DNA of 64,000 nucleotides from Echinarachnius parma (GCA_037951105.1 JBAMJV010003369.1:158678-222677), one strand, 5' to 3'; shown: positions 23,395 to 35,269, counted from the first letter of the stretch. A program made the numbers and translations. Notes: generated by a model not told the origin, from the sequence alone.

Positions 23395-24885
23395 CGTGTT
23401 ATGGACATCGGTCGTCGCGTCATGGACACCGACATGGGACATGACTACCGAGATTCGCGGTCGCTGTCACCATCCACCAACCGTGGTTGAACTTGACGTC
23501 AGTCGTCGCGTCATGGAGATCGACACGGGACATGACGACCAAGATTCGCGGTTGTTGTCACAATCCACCACCAGTTGTTAAACTTGACGTCAGTTGTCAC
23601 GTCATGGAGATCGACATGGGACATGACGACCGAGATTCGCGGTTGCTGTCACCATCCACCACCGGTTGTTAAACTTGACGTCAGTCGTCGCATCATGGAG
23701 ATCGACGTAGGACATGACGACCGAGATTCGCGGTCGCTGTCACAATCCACCACCGGTTGTTAAACTTGACGTCAATTGTCACGTCATGGAGATCGACGTG
23801 GGACATGACGACCGAGATTCGCGGTTGCTGTCACCATCCACCAGCGGTTGTTAAACTTGACGTCAGTCGTTGCATCATGGAGATCGACACGGGACATGAT
23901 GACCGAGATTCGCAGTTGCCGTCACCATCGACCATCCGTGGTTGAACTTGACGTCAGTCGTCGCATCATGGAGATCGACACGGGACATGACGACCAAGAT
24001 TCGCGGTTGTTGTCACAATCCACCACCAGTTGTTAAACTTGACGTCAGTTGTCACGTCATGGAGATCGACGTGGGACATGACGACCGAGATTCGCGGTTG
24101 CTGTCACCATCCACCACCGGTTGTTAAACTTGACGTCAGTCGTCGCATCATGGAGATCGACGTAGGACATGACGACCGAGATTCGCGGTCGCTGTCACAA
24201 TCCACCACCGGTTGTTAAACTTGACGTCAATTGTCACGTCATGGAGATCGACGTGGGACATGACGACCGAGATTCGCGGTTGCTGTCACCATCCACCAGC
24301 GGTTGTTAAACTTGACGTCAGTCGTTGCATCATGGAGATCGACACGGGACATGATGACCGAGATTCGCAGTTGCCGTCACCATCGACCATCCGTGGTTGA
24401 ACTTGACGTCAGTCGTCGCATCATGGAGATCGACGTGGGACATGATGACCGAGATTCGCGGTCGCTGTCACAATCCACCACCGGTTGTTAAACTTAACGT
24501 CAGTTGTCACGTCATGGAGATCGACGTGGGACATGACGACCAAGATTCGCGGTTGCTGTCACCATCCACCAGCGGTTGTTAAACTTGACGTCAGTCGTTG
24601 CATCATGGAGATCGACACGGGACATGATGACCGAGATTCGCAGTTGCCGTCACCATCGACCATCCGTGGTTGAACTTGACGTCAGTCGTCGCATCATGGA
24701 GATCGACACGGGACATGATGACCGAGATTCGCAGTTGCCGTCACCATCGACCACCGGTTGTTAACTTGACGTCAGTCATGGAGATCGATGTGGGGCATGA
24801 CGACAGAGATTCGTGGTAGAAGTTGTCATCTATCGTCGGTTGCGAACTTGACGTTGGCTAGGACGACCGAGATATTCCCTATTAA
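23395..24885. repeat. 91-bp satellite array with CRE-like octamers
   Basis: The ACTTGACGTC motif recurs at 23491, 23582, 23673, 23764, 23855, 23946, 24037, 24128, 24219, 24310, 24401, (24492, mutated), 24583, 24674 and 24764, i.e. every 91 bases, with partial monomers at both ends (about 16 in all). Block 23487-23941 is nearly repeated by 23942-24396, giving a 455-bp higher-order unit of five monomers; later monomers are reshuffled. Fourteen monomers hold a perfect TGACGTCA, the palindromic CRE/ATF consensus. Because 91 is not a multiple of three the frame shifts each unit, so the short open frames are not a repeat protein. Confidence 0.93.
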
Positions 24886-25528
24886 TAGAAAAAAAGAAGA
24901 TAAATTAATGCTTATTGTTTGAATCACTTTTTCTTAAGACATATGGCTTATTGGGTTATGCACGGTCGTATGGTCAACTCAATCCACATCTACAGGGTAC
25001 ATATTCCTGGTAGGACGACTCAATCCAAAATTAATTTATAAAACACGCACTAACCATATTGTATTAGGCAATGGGTTAAATGCATTCAACTACACAGGGC
25101 TTTTATTGCTAGGTACTGCTTGTGCTAATGCAGGCCTAATGCCTATGGCATGCTATTCAATATCTGCATTGCAGTTTTCACATGCCGCTAGCGAGTACTT
25201 GCATAGTACAAGTAGCAGCTAGTAGCACTCGTGTCTACGACTACGGCTACAGCTACACCACATCTACAAAGTCAAAGTCAAAGACAAAGTATTGTAGTAG
25301 TACGCCACTGTATTTTACTTGTAGGTGCCGCAGATCTATAATATAAAACGGATCAATACCCAAATAGATACTGTACAATTAAAACCCACTTTCTCTTGAG
25401 AACTAAAAGTATTTTTTATTTCATTTTATACTGTTTATATTGTTCTAATTGGCGATGCTCTTCCATTTTACATGCAATATGACACTTACAATACTAACAC
25501 GAAAATGAGTGTATGGGGCAATACTTAC
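24886..25528. other. Non-coding sequence, possible first intron
   Basis: If the exon at 25529-25644 is real, this stretch and the satellite lie in its first intron. No further exon was found in it. Confidence 0.4.
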
Positions 25529-25644
25529 CAAATAGGATGTCGAAGCTCAGTCTGTACGTTTTCTACTTCTTCACAGAATTCATCATTCCTCAGCCATTTG
25601 GGGGGATCTCTGGTAGTGTAAATAACTATTCTATCCTTAGTCAT
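25529..25644 (-). CDS. Candidate first coding exon of an unidentified gene
   Basis: On the minus strand an ATG at 25644 opens 38 codons plus two bases and stops at a GTAAGT donor (25528-25523). The peptide starts MTKDRIVIYTTRDPPKWL and continues with an acidic stretch rich in Glu and Asn. It has balanced, charged composition unlike the repeat-derived frames nearby. The sequence immediately upstream holds an inverted CCAAT box. No next exon with a matching phase was found, no family was recognised, and the frame may be coincidental. It would be the start of a gene running to the left through the 91-bp satellite. Confidence 0.45.
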
Positions 25645-25800
25645 TGGTGTGTGTCCTTACACAACACTTTCAAAAGGAATTAAACCAGACAGAATTACAA
25701 TGAAATGTCAGCGATCAGGCAAACGGCGTTTCTCTAGTACGTATAGGCATCGTCTGCTACGCTGATACTGCGCTCTGATTGGTCAAAACGTGCCTGTTTG
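25645..25800 (-). promoter_or_regulatory. Candidate promoter with CCAAT box
   Basis: Reading the minus strand, CCAATCAGAGCG (CCAAT at 25782-25778) lies about 135 bases upstream of the ATG at 25644, in a locally GC-richer, repeat-free stretch. No TATA box was seen. Confidence 0.4.
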
Positions 25801-25810
25801 ATCACATGAT

Positions 25811-26022
25811 GGATTAAGCGCCTTTTGGAACTAAACAATTTTGGATTTAGCGCCTTTTGGAACTAAACAAAATTTTTGATCCAATTTTTTTCATATTTCT
25901 AAAAATTATTTTGAGGAGTTAAATGGTTATTTAAATGCACATGTTTGATGAGCATTTAATCGTGCAAGAAAATCCAATTTGATGAAAAGTGGATTTAGCG
26001 CCTTTTGGAATTAAGCTCTTCA
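25811..26022. mobile_element. TGAAGAGC-terminus MITE (GGCGCTAAAT core), copy 3
   Basis: Two inverse motifs (TTAGCGCCTTTTGGAACTAA) at the left and GGATTTAGCGCC...TTAAGCTCTTCA at the right. It stops 4 bp before the next TTAA element. Confidence 0.72.
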
Positions 26023-26026
26023 TTTC

Positions 26027-26555
26027 TTAAAGGTACACTTGAGTATTGGTACTTCCCGAAATGTCACTTTACACTAAATTGGTTGGTTTTAATTCCATTT
26101 GAACGTTCCTTGAATAAAACATGTAAAATGAGTATTATTCCCTTTCAAATGCTCTCATAGTTGAAACATTTGACTTCAAGATATTTTATTCATAAATCTA
26201 CTGGCCGGGGGACATTTTGACTTTTTAGAAAAAACAAAAAATTGCTTATAGACTACTTTGAAAATAATCTAAATAGGTTTTTAAATAGTTGTTGATGATA
26301 TTTCTATTGAATCATTATTTTAACAAAACATTAAATGCACAATTTTGTATGAAAAAATGGCTAAAACCAATGAATTTTTAGAGAGCGCCCTCTTGAGTTG
26401 TAACGGCTCTTTTTTTAATGATAACAGGGTTTTTACTTTGTCTGTTGTAATTGTGAATACCTTTTCAAGCATGGTGGAGTTATTAGTTTGTATCGTAATG
26501 ATGCATGTTTTGGTTACTAAAGTTCAGTTTGACCAACACTCAACTATCCCTTTAA
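26027..26555. mobile_element. TTAA-flanked MITE, AGGGATAGTT family
   Basis: TTAAAGGTACACTTGAG at the left and the inverse of TTAAAGGGATAGTTGAG at the right. Its body is colinear with 10510-10992, including the GTTTTTAAATAGTTGTTGAT motif. Confidence 0.82.
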
Positions 26556-27877
26556 TTACAGAACAATAAATTGCCAAACATGGGTTTCGGTTTAGATACA
26601 CTCTGCATACATGTTTTAGTGATTTAGACTATACTAGTATTTTCACTTTCACATGTATGGTCCTCATTGTGCCTAGCTGCAAGTTATCCTCTGATAAAAA
26701 AAATAATTGTCCAATGCTTCCATTTCTTTGAAATATGTATGATTTTATTTGGAAAAAATTGTATTATGTTTACTGTGCATAATTATATCATGCATGGGCG
26801 TAGGGGCACATTTTTTCTTGGGGTCTGAGGTCTTTGGCTTAATATCATCCTTCCCGCCTGTTCAACATGACAAGCCATACAAAAAAAAGGTCCACGTCTC
26901 TTTGATGTCTGAAAATGAAACGTTTGTGATGCTTAATGTGATCCAGGTAAAGTGTCAGATATTGCACAAAATGACATTTGAGACTTCAATCCTATATCAA
27001 TATCATTGTAAAATACAATTGAAAGATTTGTGAAAGTTTGGAAGAAAACGAACACTGTTTACCTAGTGGAAAAAAAAACGAATATTGAGTTCATATTTTA
27101 TCACCGAATACTGATGGCCTGCCGTATTTTTGTAGCAGTAATCATGCTAATAATCATCCGTTGACGATATCCGCACCCGTGTATGTTTACAAACGGTAAA
27201 GAATTCATGGAATTTGCGCACGCTCGGCTCAAAGTTCAGTGGGTCGGGAAAATTTCCCACGCGTGCTGGCCGGACGTATTCAGCGACGACAATTGTACTT
27301 TTTTATCAAAACCGTTAGCTAACGCTTTTGAAATAATTATTTTCAATGATAATTATCTTCATACTAAAGGGGCATTTGAAAAAATCGAACCCTATTTTAT
27401 TGTTCTCTTACCATAAGCTAAACAACACGGCAGAAGAGAAACGAGGAAGCTCCAAGTATTTTTCGTGGAGTTAGACACTTTACCTGGATCACTTTAAGTC
27501 CGCAAGTAACACGATTTTGCCCGAATATGAGACAATTTTGCTCCAAAATGACGTTATACCGCCTTAAAATGACATGACTTTGCCCGAATGTATAACATTT
27601 GCTACCTTAATAGTATGGTATAAACTTTGAATATCACTAAATTTATGTATCGATGTATAACATGATAACATAATTTCCCGACGTTCATTGGTGTTTACGG
27701 TAAATTCCTAATATTAGTTATGTGTTATTATTTCTTCCTATAAGTATTGTATGTATATAACAAAATGTCTTTATAACTGGTGATTTCGTTTTAGTAATGT
27801 TGATGTTTGTAAATATTGTTGCATTTTATTGCAAATGCCACTGCAATTCAGCTTGTAGCTGCGAATTTGACATTTTG
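26556..27877. other. Spacer; degenerate TTGCCCGAATATGA repeats at 27500-27600
   Basis: The open frames at 26749-27033 and 27183-27416 have ATG starts but no recognisable domain and no splice context, so they are not called. Confidence 0.45.
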
Positions 27878-28097
27878 TTTTTTAAATAAAATACCATAAT
27901 CATTATGTGTTTGCCCGAATATGACGTGGATTTGCCCGAATGTGTAATGGTTTGCCAAAATTGTTTTTTTCTCATTGCATATCACTGTATATTTTTGACG
28001 GGCAAAACGCACCTTAAATTTTGGCAAACCATGACATATTCGGGCAAATTCACGTCATATTCTGGCAAACACATAATGGTATTTTATTTTAAAAACA
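27878..28097. repeat. Inverted repeat of the TTTGCCCGAATATGACG motif
   Basis: Arms of about 85 bases (27878-27963 and 28013-28097) contain TTTGCCCGAATATGACGT and GGTTTGCCAAAATT and are inverse copies. Confidence 0.75.
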
Positions 28098-28480
28098 ATC
28101 ATCTCGAATCGGAACCTTTATCTTGACAATGACAAAAATGGCGTTTATCGGTCTTGCAAGATAATCTCTCGATATCCTCCCTACACCACGTCTGGGATAG
28201 TGGTACAAATGTTGTGTAATTATTTTGTAATGTCAATGTGTGATTTGTTAAAGTCATCGGAGAGCAAGCGTGTGTTTCGCCCTAAGCCCCCGTATATTGT
28301 TTCACTGCACATTTGTCACACGTACATAAAAACACATACCTACAAGCACTTGTTATACTGGACTAATTAAATGATTCGCTAACCTTTAAAAAGGAATGTT
28401 TATATTTCATTGCAAAAATTCAAGAATGTACACTCAATATTTTCACTTTAAAATTGCATGAAAAGAGCAAAGCAAAATAA

Positions 28481-28526
28481 CCAGAGCACCCGTCTAACAA
28501 CCCGGTGGTCTCGGGTTCTATCCCCG
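28481..28526 (+). mobile_element. tRNA-like SINE head, second copy
   Basis: CCAGAGCACCCG, a seven-base loop, and GGTCTCGGGTTCTATCCCC parallel 13707-13756 and resemble the 3' two thirds of a tRNA, with a mismatched anticodon stem. Confidence 0.5.
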
Positions 28527-28657
28527 TATAGTAGCCAATTTGTTGGCTCATTTTAATCGATTTTAAAATGTATAGAAAGGAAAACATGAATAATCTTTAT
28601 TAGCAGGGGGAAAAAATTAGATATGCAAAACTCACATAGGGATGTTAGCGTTTGTAA

Positions 28658-31250
28658 ACACTCCATAAATAACTATGACAAATATTGTTTAAAGCATTCA
28701 ATTCAATGATAATTTATTCCGTGACGAATTGGGATATAAATACATGTTGAGCAAATTGCGACAAAAAGGGTATACAAAGGTGTTTTTACGAGATGTGGTT
28801 GTATTTTTTAATAAGCTTGTAGTTTCTCACGTACAATACAATGCCCATGGACGATTGAAAGACAACCTACGAATTGTGTAAATCAAAATTGTATTTTATC
28901 ATACAATAGTACAATCATAGAATAAATTCAATTCAGATATCATGAGGCAATGGTATATCGTATTGTTCATAAAATGAGGTATAATTCTCCAGCTGCTTTA
29001 TGTACAAGATATGACCTACCTTCATAAGATCCAGAAATGAAGAAAGAAAACACGTTGAAACTAGAACAATTATGCAAATATATATCGATATTTCTTAGAA
29101 CAATACGAGAAATGCACGATTGACTTGACTTAACAAAACAAATGTGACCGGCTATATCAAAACCCGGCACTTGTCGGTAATTCATGTTTTGAAGAAATTT
29201 GCATTTTAAGTTCACACAATGTGTGTAAAAGACCTATGATTGTAAAATTAAAACAATCATATCATCGCCAATTATTGACCAATTAGTTAGAACCAAGGAT
29301 CAAATGAAAGCTTGTGATGAGGCCTTTGAAATGGTATGAAAATCTACATTTTGATTTTTACCGTCAAGTGTGGGGTTTTGCTACAGCCGGTCACAAATGC
29401 TGAATGGCAGAAATGTTACATTTCAATAGACCGCTTCTGTAATGTATGCAAATAATATGCGTATGACGTTGGCAAGCTTAACAATAGTAACTAGGTCCGG
29501 CAAGCCAAGTTTGCCGGAGCTTGCCGGACCTAGTTACTATTGTTAAGCTTGCCAACAGAGACTCTGACGGCATTCGCATATTATTTGCATACATTACAGA
29601 AGCGATCTATTCAACTGAGATTTGTATAACTGCAGAAATATATTTGAAAATATACAAGTAATGGCAAGAAGCGGCATACTATCACTTTAAAAAATGAACA
29701 AAGAAAAGTTCACTTTACACATCTTACATGGGGAAGAGTCAACAATGATAAAGTCAACAAAGTTCATTCCATTTCTTCCATGTTCAGGGATAAATAGGTA
29801 AAACGACTGCCACATAAAAAAACACAAGAAAGCATGAATGGTTTTTAATTAAATCACTTTAAAACGATATATCACACCAGCACATATGCAAATCCGTATA
29901 AAAACATGCTAACCTCCAGTTTATACGCACATCAAAAAAAAATATTATGTATTTTTGAAACGTAGTTTGTAAAAAAAAAAAAAAAAAGTTTGTTGGTTTA
30001 TATGGTATGAAATGTATAGTGTCCATAATGAATAAGTCCATGCATGTTTGTTTACACATGTTATAGGTACATGTAAGAAGAAGGGGAAAAAAGAAATGTT
30101 CTTACACGAACTAGCAGAGCTACGGGCTTTGCCTGTGAATGCTCGGAGACGAGTTTTTGTTATCTTCATTCAAATATTACGATAGGTTTCAGAAGAATAT
30201 TTTGTGGTTTTAGTTTGTATTGCTTATCCAAACAACCTTTTGATATTCCAGTTGTTTCAATCGATTAGAATGATACAAGCCTCCATATTTTAAACACTCT
30301 ACCTTCAGTTTAGTACAATTAATGAAGGGCCTACATGCTGTTAAACGAGTGCCTATACAAAAGGCTCCTAAGTATTCAAACACTGTTCTTATCATCAGAT
30401 TTTTCGTTTAAATGTTATCATCAGATTAATGTTCCATTTGTGTTCTCAATTTCCGACTCACTCTCCTTTATCTAAATTACAGGCTTATATAAATAGTGAA
30501 CATCATGTAGCATTTAAATACTGATGGATGATGAGGGAAAATTGTAAAAATTAACACTCTTACTTCAAATAATAAAATCTGAGGTGGTGTAAGTTGTGGG
30601 TATCGACATTCAGTATCATTCGTATGATTTTAATTTCCTTTTTGTTACAAATTGTAACTCTGTCTTTTGAATTGGCATACCTTCATCCTATAATATGTGT
30701 CATAATTAGGGGAAACTGTGAACCTTTTACAAATTCGATTTGAATACATGTATGACATTTTGGAGCGGCGTTATTGTGCGTATTTATAATTTACATTTTT
30801 CAAACGAGGAAATCCACACATGTTTGCTCGAGTGAACAAAAAGTGACAAACAAATAATTGTAAATTAAAGAATGGCATTGATGACTATTGTATATATACC
30901 CTATGTTGTCGAATTATCAACGCTTGGTGACACAGACAATCTGAATTAGTGTAGATTGGTGTAAGATGTGAATATTAGGATTCACACAGAAAATTGAGTT
31001 TACAGTTTATATATAAAGAAATGTGTACATGTTTAGTTCACATTAATTAACATTAATGTATTTCCTCGTGCCCACGGTTGATAGAAGAACTCAATTATCT
31101 GGAGAGAACAATTGCTGATGTAATGCGTTTGGTATAGGTGGCGAACCTTTCTGGCATTGAGCTGTTGGTTTCGGGGGCATGCGTGACAAATATTATAATT
31201 AACTGTTGTATTATTTTCCTCCAAACTCTTTATCCAAACTGTTCCATTAC
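28658..31250 (+). repeat. Duplicated block A (2.6 kb)
   Basis: Colinear, in the same direction, with 45842-46245 plus 49053-51220. No coding frame is conserved between the two copies, so the duplication looks non-genic. Block A carries a MITE (29426-29612) that block B lacks. Confidence 0.8.
29426..29612. mobile_element. 187-bp palindromic insertion in block A
   Basis: Ends TAGACCGCTTCTGTAATG and the inverse CATTACAGAAGCGATCTA. The corresponding place in block B (near 49450) reads straight through TTTCAATTCAACTG without it. The core contains GGTCCGGCAAGC palindromes. Confidence 0.85.
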
Positions 31251-31979
31251 CTCTTGTTTGGCCCTGATATTGAATGGTACTTTACATTTTTCAAACAAAT
31301 AATACATGTTATAGTCTATGATGAGTCAACTTTTCGTATCACTCTTTTACAGACCAGATATTTTATCAACCTGTAAGATCTGTGGAATGTCAATATAACT
31401 TGACGCACTCAAAACTCTGAAAAGAAGAAAGTAAATGAAGATGATACATGAACAAAACTCTTATAAAAAGTAACTTCCTCAAGTACTTTAATTTTCAATT
31501 AGTTCATATTATCTTTTTCATACCTATACCCTATATTGTCTCTCAAAATATCCTCCATGGCCCTGGGAAGCGGGGGTGCTGGGGGTGCTGCAGCACCCCC
31601 GGAAATTTTTCAGGAGGTGCGCAGCACCCCCTGGAAATGTTTGTGCATGTTATAATGTATATCATTATGCTTCGCTTACGAGATTGTCACACAGCCGACA
31701 GCCACAAATGACGCTTTTTTTTAATTTTTTTTTTTTACTTTCTTTCACAAAATCCTATAACATGTATCCCTGGCACGCGACCCAATAATACTCGCGACAC
31801 TCGATACCGGCGCGGTGCGTGGTAACCAGCTGATAGTACATGGGTCTGATGGGACTTTGAACTTTCCCGGATGGCTAGTCAGCTCATGTGTGTGCGTGCC
31901 ATGCAAAGCTTGCAATATGCCAATCTATGTGTACAGTGATGATTGCAAGTTTTTTTGTGTTGACAATGGAAACCAGTTG
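31251..31979. other. Unannotated sequence with a GGGGGTGCTG palindrome
   Basis: A hairpin around 31569-31605 (GGGGGTGCTGCAGCACCCCC) generates the open frame there. Otherwise nothing was recognised. Confidence 0.45.
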
Positions 31980-32132
31980 CCCATTTCATAAAAAAACTTG
32001 CAATTGTTGTAAGTGTCCAATTATTGTAACTATTTGGTCACCAGCCAATCAGCATGGAGCATTATAGCTGTTGCCATGGTAGTTACAATAATTGGACACT
32101 TACAACAATTGCAACAGTTTTACGAAATGGGC
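31980..32132. mobile_element. 153-bp palindromic MITE, GCCCATTTCATAAAA ends
   Basis: Arms containing TTGTAAGTGTCCAATTATTG and the inverse meet around a 60-bp core. The element is short and non-coding. Confidence 0.8.
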
Positions 32133-32778
32133 TAAATTGCTGGTCTATATCGACCATGGTCAGCGTTTTGCACTATGAAGTTTTGTGACCAGAGTGAATT
32201 CGTCTCACAATCGTAAGTGTTAAACCATTCCTCAATGATTGATTCAAACGAATTTGTGATTTACTGGTTGATTGATTCATTATCACAAGTCATGAGTGAT
32301 GCCAATATTATGTAGCATACCAACTACAAAGCTACTTAAATACAAATAGAAACGACTGAAACGTATTTATAAGATCATGGTGGTCTCCGTCTATTGAACT
32401 TTGCTAAAGCTAAAGAGAAGAGAGAAGGTGTGAGAATGATCAATGTCATGTCATGTAGGCTGATCGTCATCAGCTAATGAAAGAACACGAACATCGAAGT
32501 GACATTACCTTTTTCCATAATTATGTAACGCATTATCATATAAACCGAAGTTAGTAACCAATCGTAACAACTATACGACTTGTAAATTTATATGAAATGT
32601 GCAGTAATGAATAAATGCCGAGAAGGAGAAAGAAAGACAAAAATCATGGAAGCCGAAGAACAGCGTATGCCACAAAACTTTGTCATCCAATCGTAAATTT
32701 TAAAAATAATATCCTCAAGAAAGTGATAAATTAAGCTCACCACCTAACCGTTAAACCTCCTATGTATAGGTTAGGCCT

Positions 32779-32815
32779 ATATAGATTTTCCCGCCCATTT
32801 TCGTCATCTTTTCAT
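32779..32815. mobile_element. Single end of the TATAGGTTTTCCC MITE
   Basis: TATAGATTTTCCCGCCC followed by TTTTCGTC matches the terminus of 15901-16535. The second end was not found. Confidence 0.5.
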
Positions 32816-32910
32816 TCTATTTTAAAAATTTGCTTTCAATTCAACGTAGGCATTTATATAGGACACGATCATTTGGACACCATTCTTCCCGCCCTTCACT
32901 GGTAAGGGGG

Positions 32911-32960
32911 TCAGGGCGGATCCAGGGGGTGGGCCGGGGGGGGGGGGGGGGAAGTCAGCA
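32911..32960. mobile_element. hAT-type terminus with G run
   Basis: CAGGGCGGATCCAGGGGG resembles the CAG..GGCGGATC hAT-like ends seen elsewhere and is followed by a G run. No partner end was assigned. Confidence 0.4.
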
Positions 32961-33410
32961 ATAAACGAAACAATTCTGCTGATTTTTTTCTTCTGGCTTG
33001 TCAGAACAATTTGAAGTAATGTTGAGAACCTTTTGCTACCATCTTGAAAATGATCCTTCTACATCAAGCGCATCATTTACAGATCCACCTAACCATACAA
33101 ATATACGCCAGAAACAACAGTTCCACTATAGGAGATACACATGGGATCAACAGCGTGTGTTTTAGTGTGTCCACAGGCGTATGATCTCGGGGATAGTGGA
33201 TACCCGGGGGGGGGGGGGGACTCAAGTATATATTGGGTATACGGGAATGTGCCGCTGGGAAGGGTGACTTTTTCAAGAAAGATCCTTAGACATGGGTCCC
33301 ATTTTCATAAAAAAACCTTAGACATTGGTGCCTTTTTTCATTTATTCCTTTTATGTCTTTTCTCCCTCATTTTCTCCGGGATTTTGGGATTTGCCGATGT
33401 GAAATTGCTA

Positions 33411-34300
33411 AATTTTCAAGCTCGCTCCGCTCGCTAGCATACATAATGTTTCACAACCTGTTTATATATAACCCTTCATAACGCCATATCATAAGCAATA
33501 AAAACGAATATACCCATACAATGATATTGAAACAATTATTAAATGACAATTTTCCGCTGTGAAATGGCTTACTCTTGGCCTGGTCAGAAGAACTCTTGGT
33601 ACCTGCAACAGACAAGTGAAGGAGATAGCGTACAACCAGTTAATACGACCTCAACTGGAGTATGCCTCATGTGTGTGGAACCCATGGACTGAGAGGAGTG
33701 TGCAGATGGTGGAAAGTATCCAGCGGCAGGCTGCGCGGTTTGTCATGAGCGACTACCGCAGGAGTCCAGTGTAACCCACATGTTGACTACCCTAGGCTGG
33801 AACACCTTACAGCAGAGGCGACTTCTGTGTCAAGCTGAAAATGATGCACAAAATTCACCATGGGATTGTTAACATCAGTTTCCCTCTGCACATCACTCCA
33901 GGCACATCCCGTCATCAACTTCGCACACATCGCCTTTCTTACCATCAACCGAAGTGTCGAGTTGACTGTTACCTGTACAGTTTCTACCCAAGATCCATTC
34001 GACTTTGGAACATGCTCCCCTTACCTATAGTAATGTTACCAAACACCCAGAGTTTCAGGGATGCAGCCATGCCCAACATCATACAGATGGCGGCGCCTCC
34101 CACTCTGCGGACACTTTAAACACAACCAACAGAAAATGCACCTGCACAGTAGCACCAAGCACCTGTAAATAGAACATCACATCCACGCACTTCACTGGCA
34201 CTGCACTGCACTGCCTCTCCAGGACAGCACCGAATGGCGCTTTTAAGGAAATTTTCAAGCTCGCTCCGCTCGCTCACATACATAATATTTCACAACCTCG
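33411..34300 (+). mobile_element. Non-LTR relic flanked by 50-bp direct repeats
   Basis: The motif TTTTCAAGCTCGCTCCGCTC with CATACATAAT and TTTCACAACCT occurs at 33411-33461 and again at 34249-34300, bracketing the reverse-transcriptase relic. The direct repeats are longer than a normal target duplication, so they may reflect a repeat pair rather than the insertion itself. Confidence 0.6.
33550..34119 (+). pseudogene. Non-LTR reverse transcriptase C-terminal fragment
   Basis: The frame 33559-33774 matches the thumb region of CR1/Jockey-like reverse transcriptases: a conserved Arg-Leu-rich start, then IRPQLEYASCVWNPW and RQAARFV. The frame 33841-34119 is the extreme C-terminus, with SFYPRSIRLWNMLP. 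Stops and a frameshift separate them. The polymerase active site and the endonuclease lie outside the fragment, so it is a 5'-truncated dead copy. Confidence 0.85.
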
Positions 34301-34357
34301 GGTGTTTATAATTGCCAAAGTTCCCTGGTGTAGGAGGGGGGACACCCCCTCCCAAAC

Positions 34358-35057
34358 CAGTGGCGGATCTACGGGGGGGGGGGGGGGGGTGAGTTTAGGC
34401 TGACAAGTGAAAATGTATCAGTGAAAAAAGTGAACAAAAAGTGACAAAAAATCCCTTACGGGGGTTCAAAAAAAAATTCGCTGCTTCGCGGCTCGTGGAC
34501 GAAAGTGAAAAAAGGTGAACAAAAATTCGCTTACGGGGGTTCAAAATAGCAAAAAAAGTCGCCGCGAAGCGGCTGGTGGACGAAAGTGAACAAAAAGTGA
34601 CAAAAAATCACTTACGGGGGTTCAAAATAGCAAAAAAGATTCGCCGCTTCGCGGCTCGTGGACGAAAGTGAAAAAAGGTGCAAAAAAAAAATCACTTATG
34701 GGGGTTTAAAAAAGCTAAAAAAAAGTCGCCGCTTCGCGGCTCGTCGACAAAAGTGAAAAAAGGTGAAACAAATCGCTTACGGGGGTTCAAAATAGCAAAA
34801 AAAAGTAACCGCTTCGCGGCTCGTAAACGAAAGTGAACAAATAGTGACCAAAAATCACTTACGGGGGTTCAAAATAGCAAAAAAGTCGCCGCTTCGCGGC
34901 TCGTGGACGAAAGTGAAAACAAAAGTGATAAAATTGCTTACGGGGGTTCAAAATAGCAAAACAAAATTGCCGCTTCGCGGCTCGTGGACGATGCATCTGC
35001 ATCGTCATTGGGTCAACCCCCCCCCCCCCCCTTAGCAAAAAGCTAGATTCGCCCCTG
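34358..35057. mobile_element. hAT-like element with 5-bp target duplication, copy 2
   Basis: TIRs CAGTGGCGGATCTA and the inverse of TAGATTCGCCCCTG lie between perfect CAAAC repeats (34353-34357 and 35058-35062). The body is seven to eight units of about 80 bases with the same CTTACGGGGGTTCAAAATAG and GCCGCTTCGCGGC motifs as 17059-17597. It has no transposase. Confidence 0.85.
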
Positions 35058-35269
35058 CAAACCCTCCCCCCGCTAGGTGGCTTCGCGCCTTCAAAGTATA
35101 AACTTTCGCCCTCCGTAAGAAAATACCCTGGCGCCGCCCCTGTAGTATGGTACAGTTTACTAATGAAGAATTTTATCAAAAACTGCAAAATGATTGGCCA
35201 TTGTTTTATATTACAGCTAAAAATGAAATATTTAAAGTTCGAAATCCATATATGGGTTCGGAGGTCTCA

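Noticed and set aside
23487-24764. Overlapping 61-62 residue open frames resembling a repeat protein
   Set aside because: The 91-bp period is not a multiple of three, so the same DNA is read in shifting frames; no start/stop architecture or codon bias supports a protein.
23395-24885. Possible CRISPR array
   Set aside because: There are no unique spacers between repeats, monomers are contiguous, and the genome is metazoan.
27183-27416. 77-residue ATG-started frame
   Set aside because: No recognisable domain, no splice context and no copy elsewhere; kept as unexplained rather than called.
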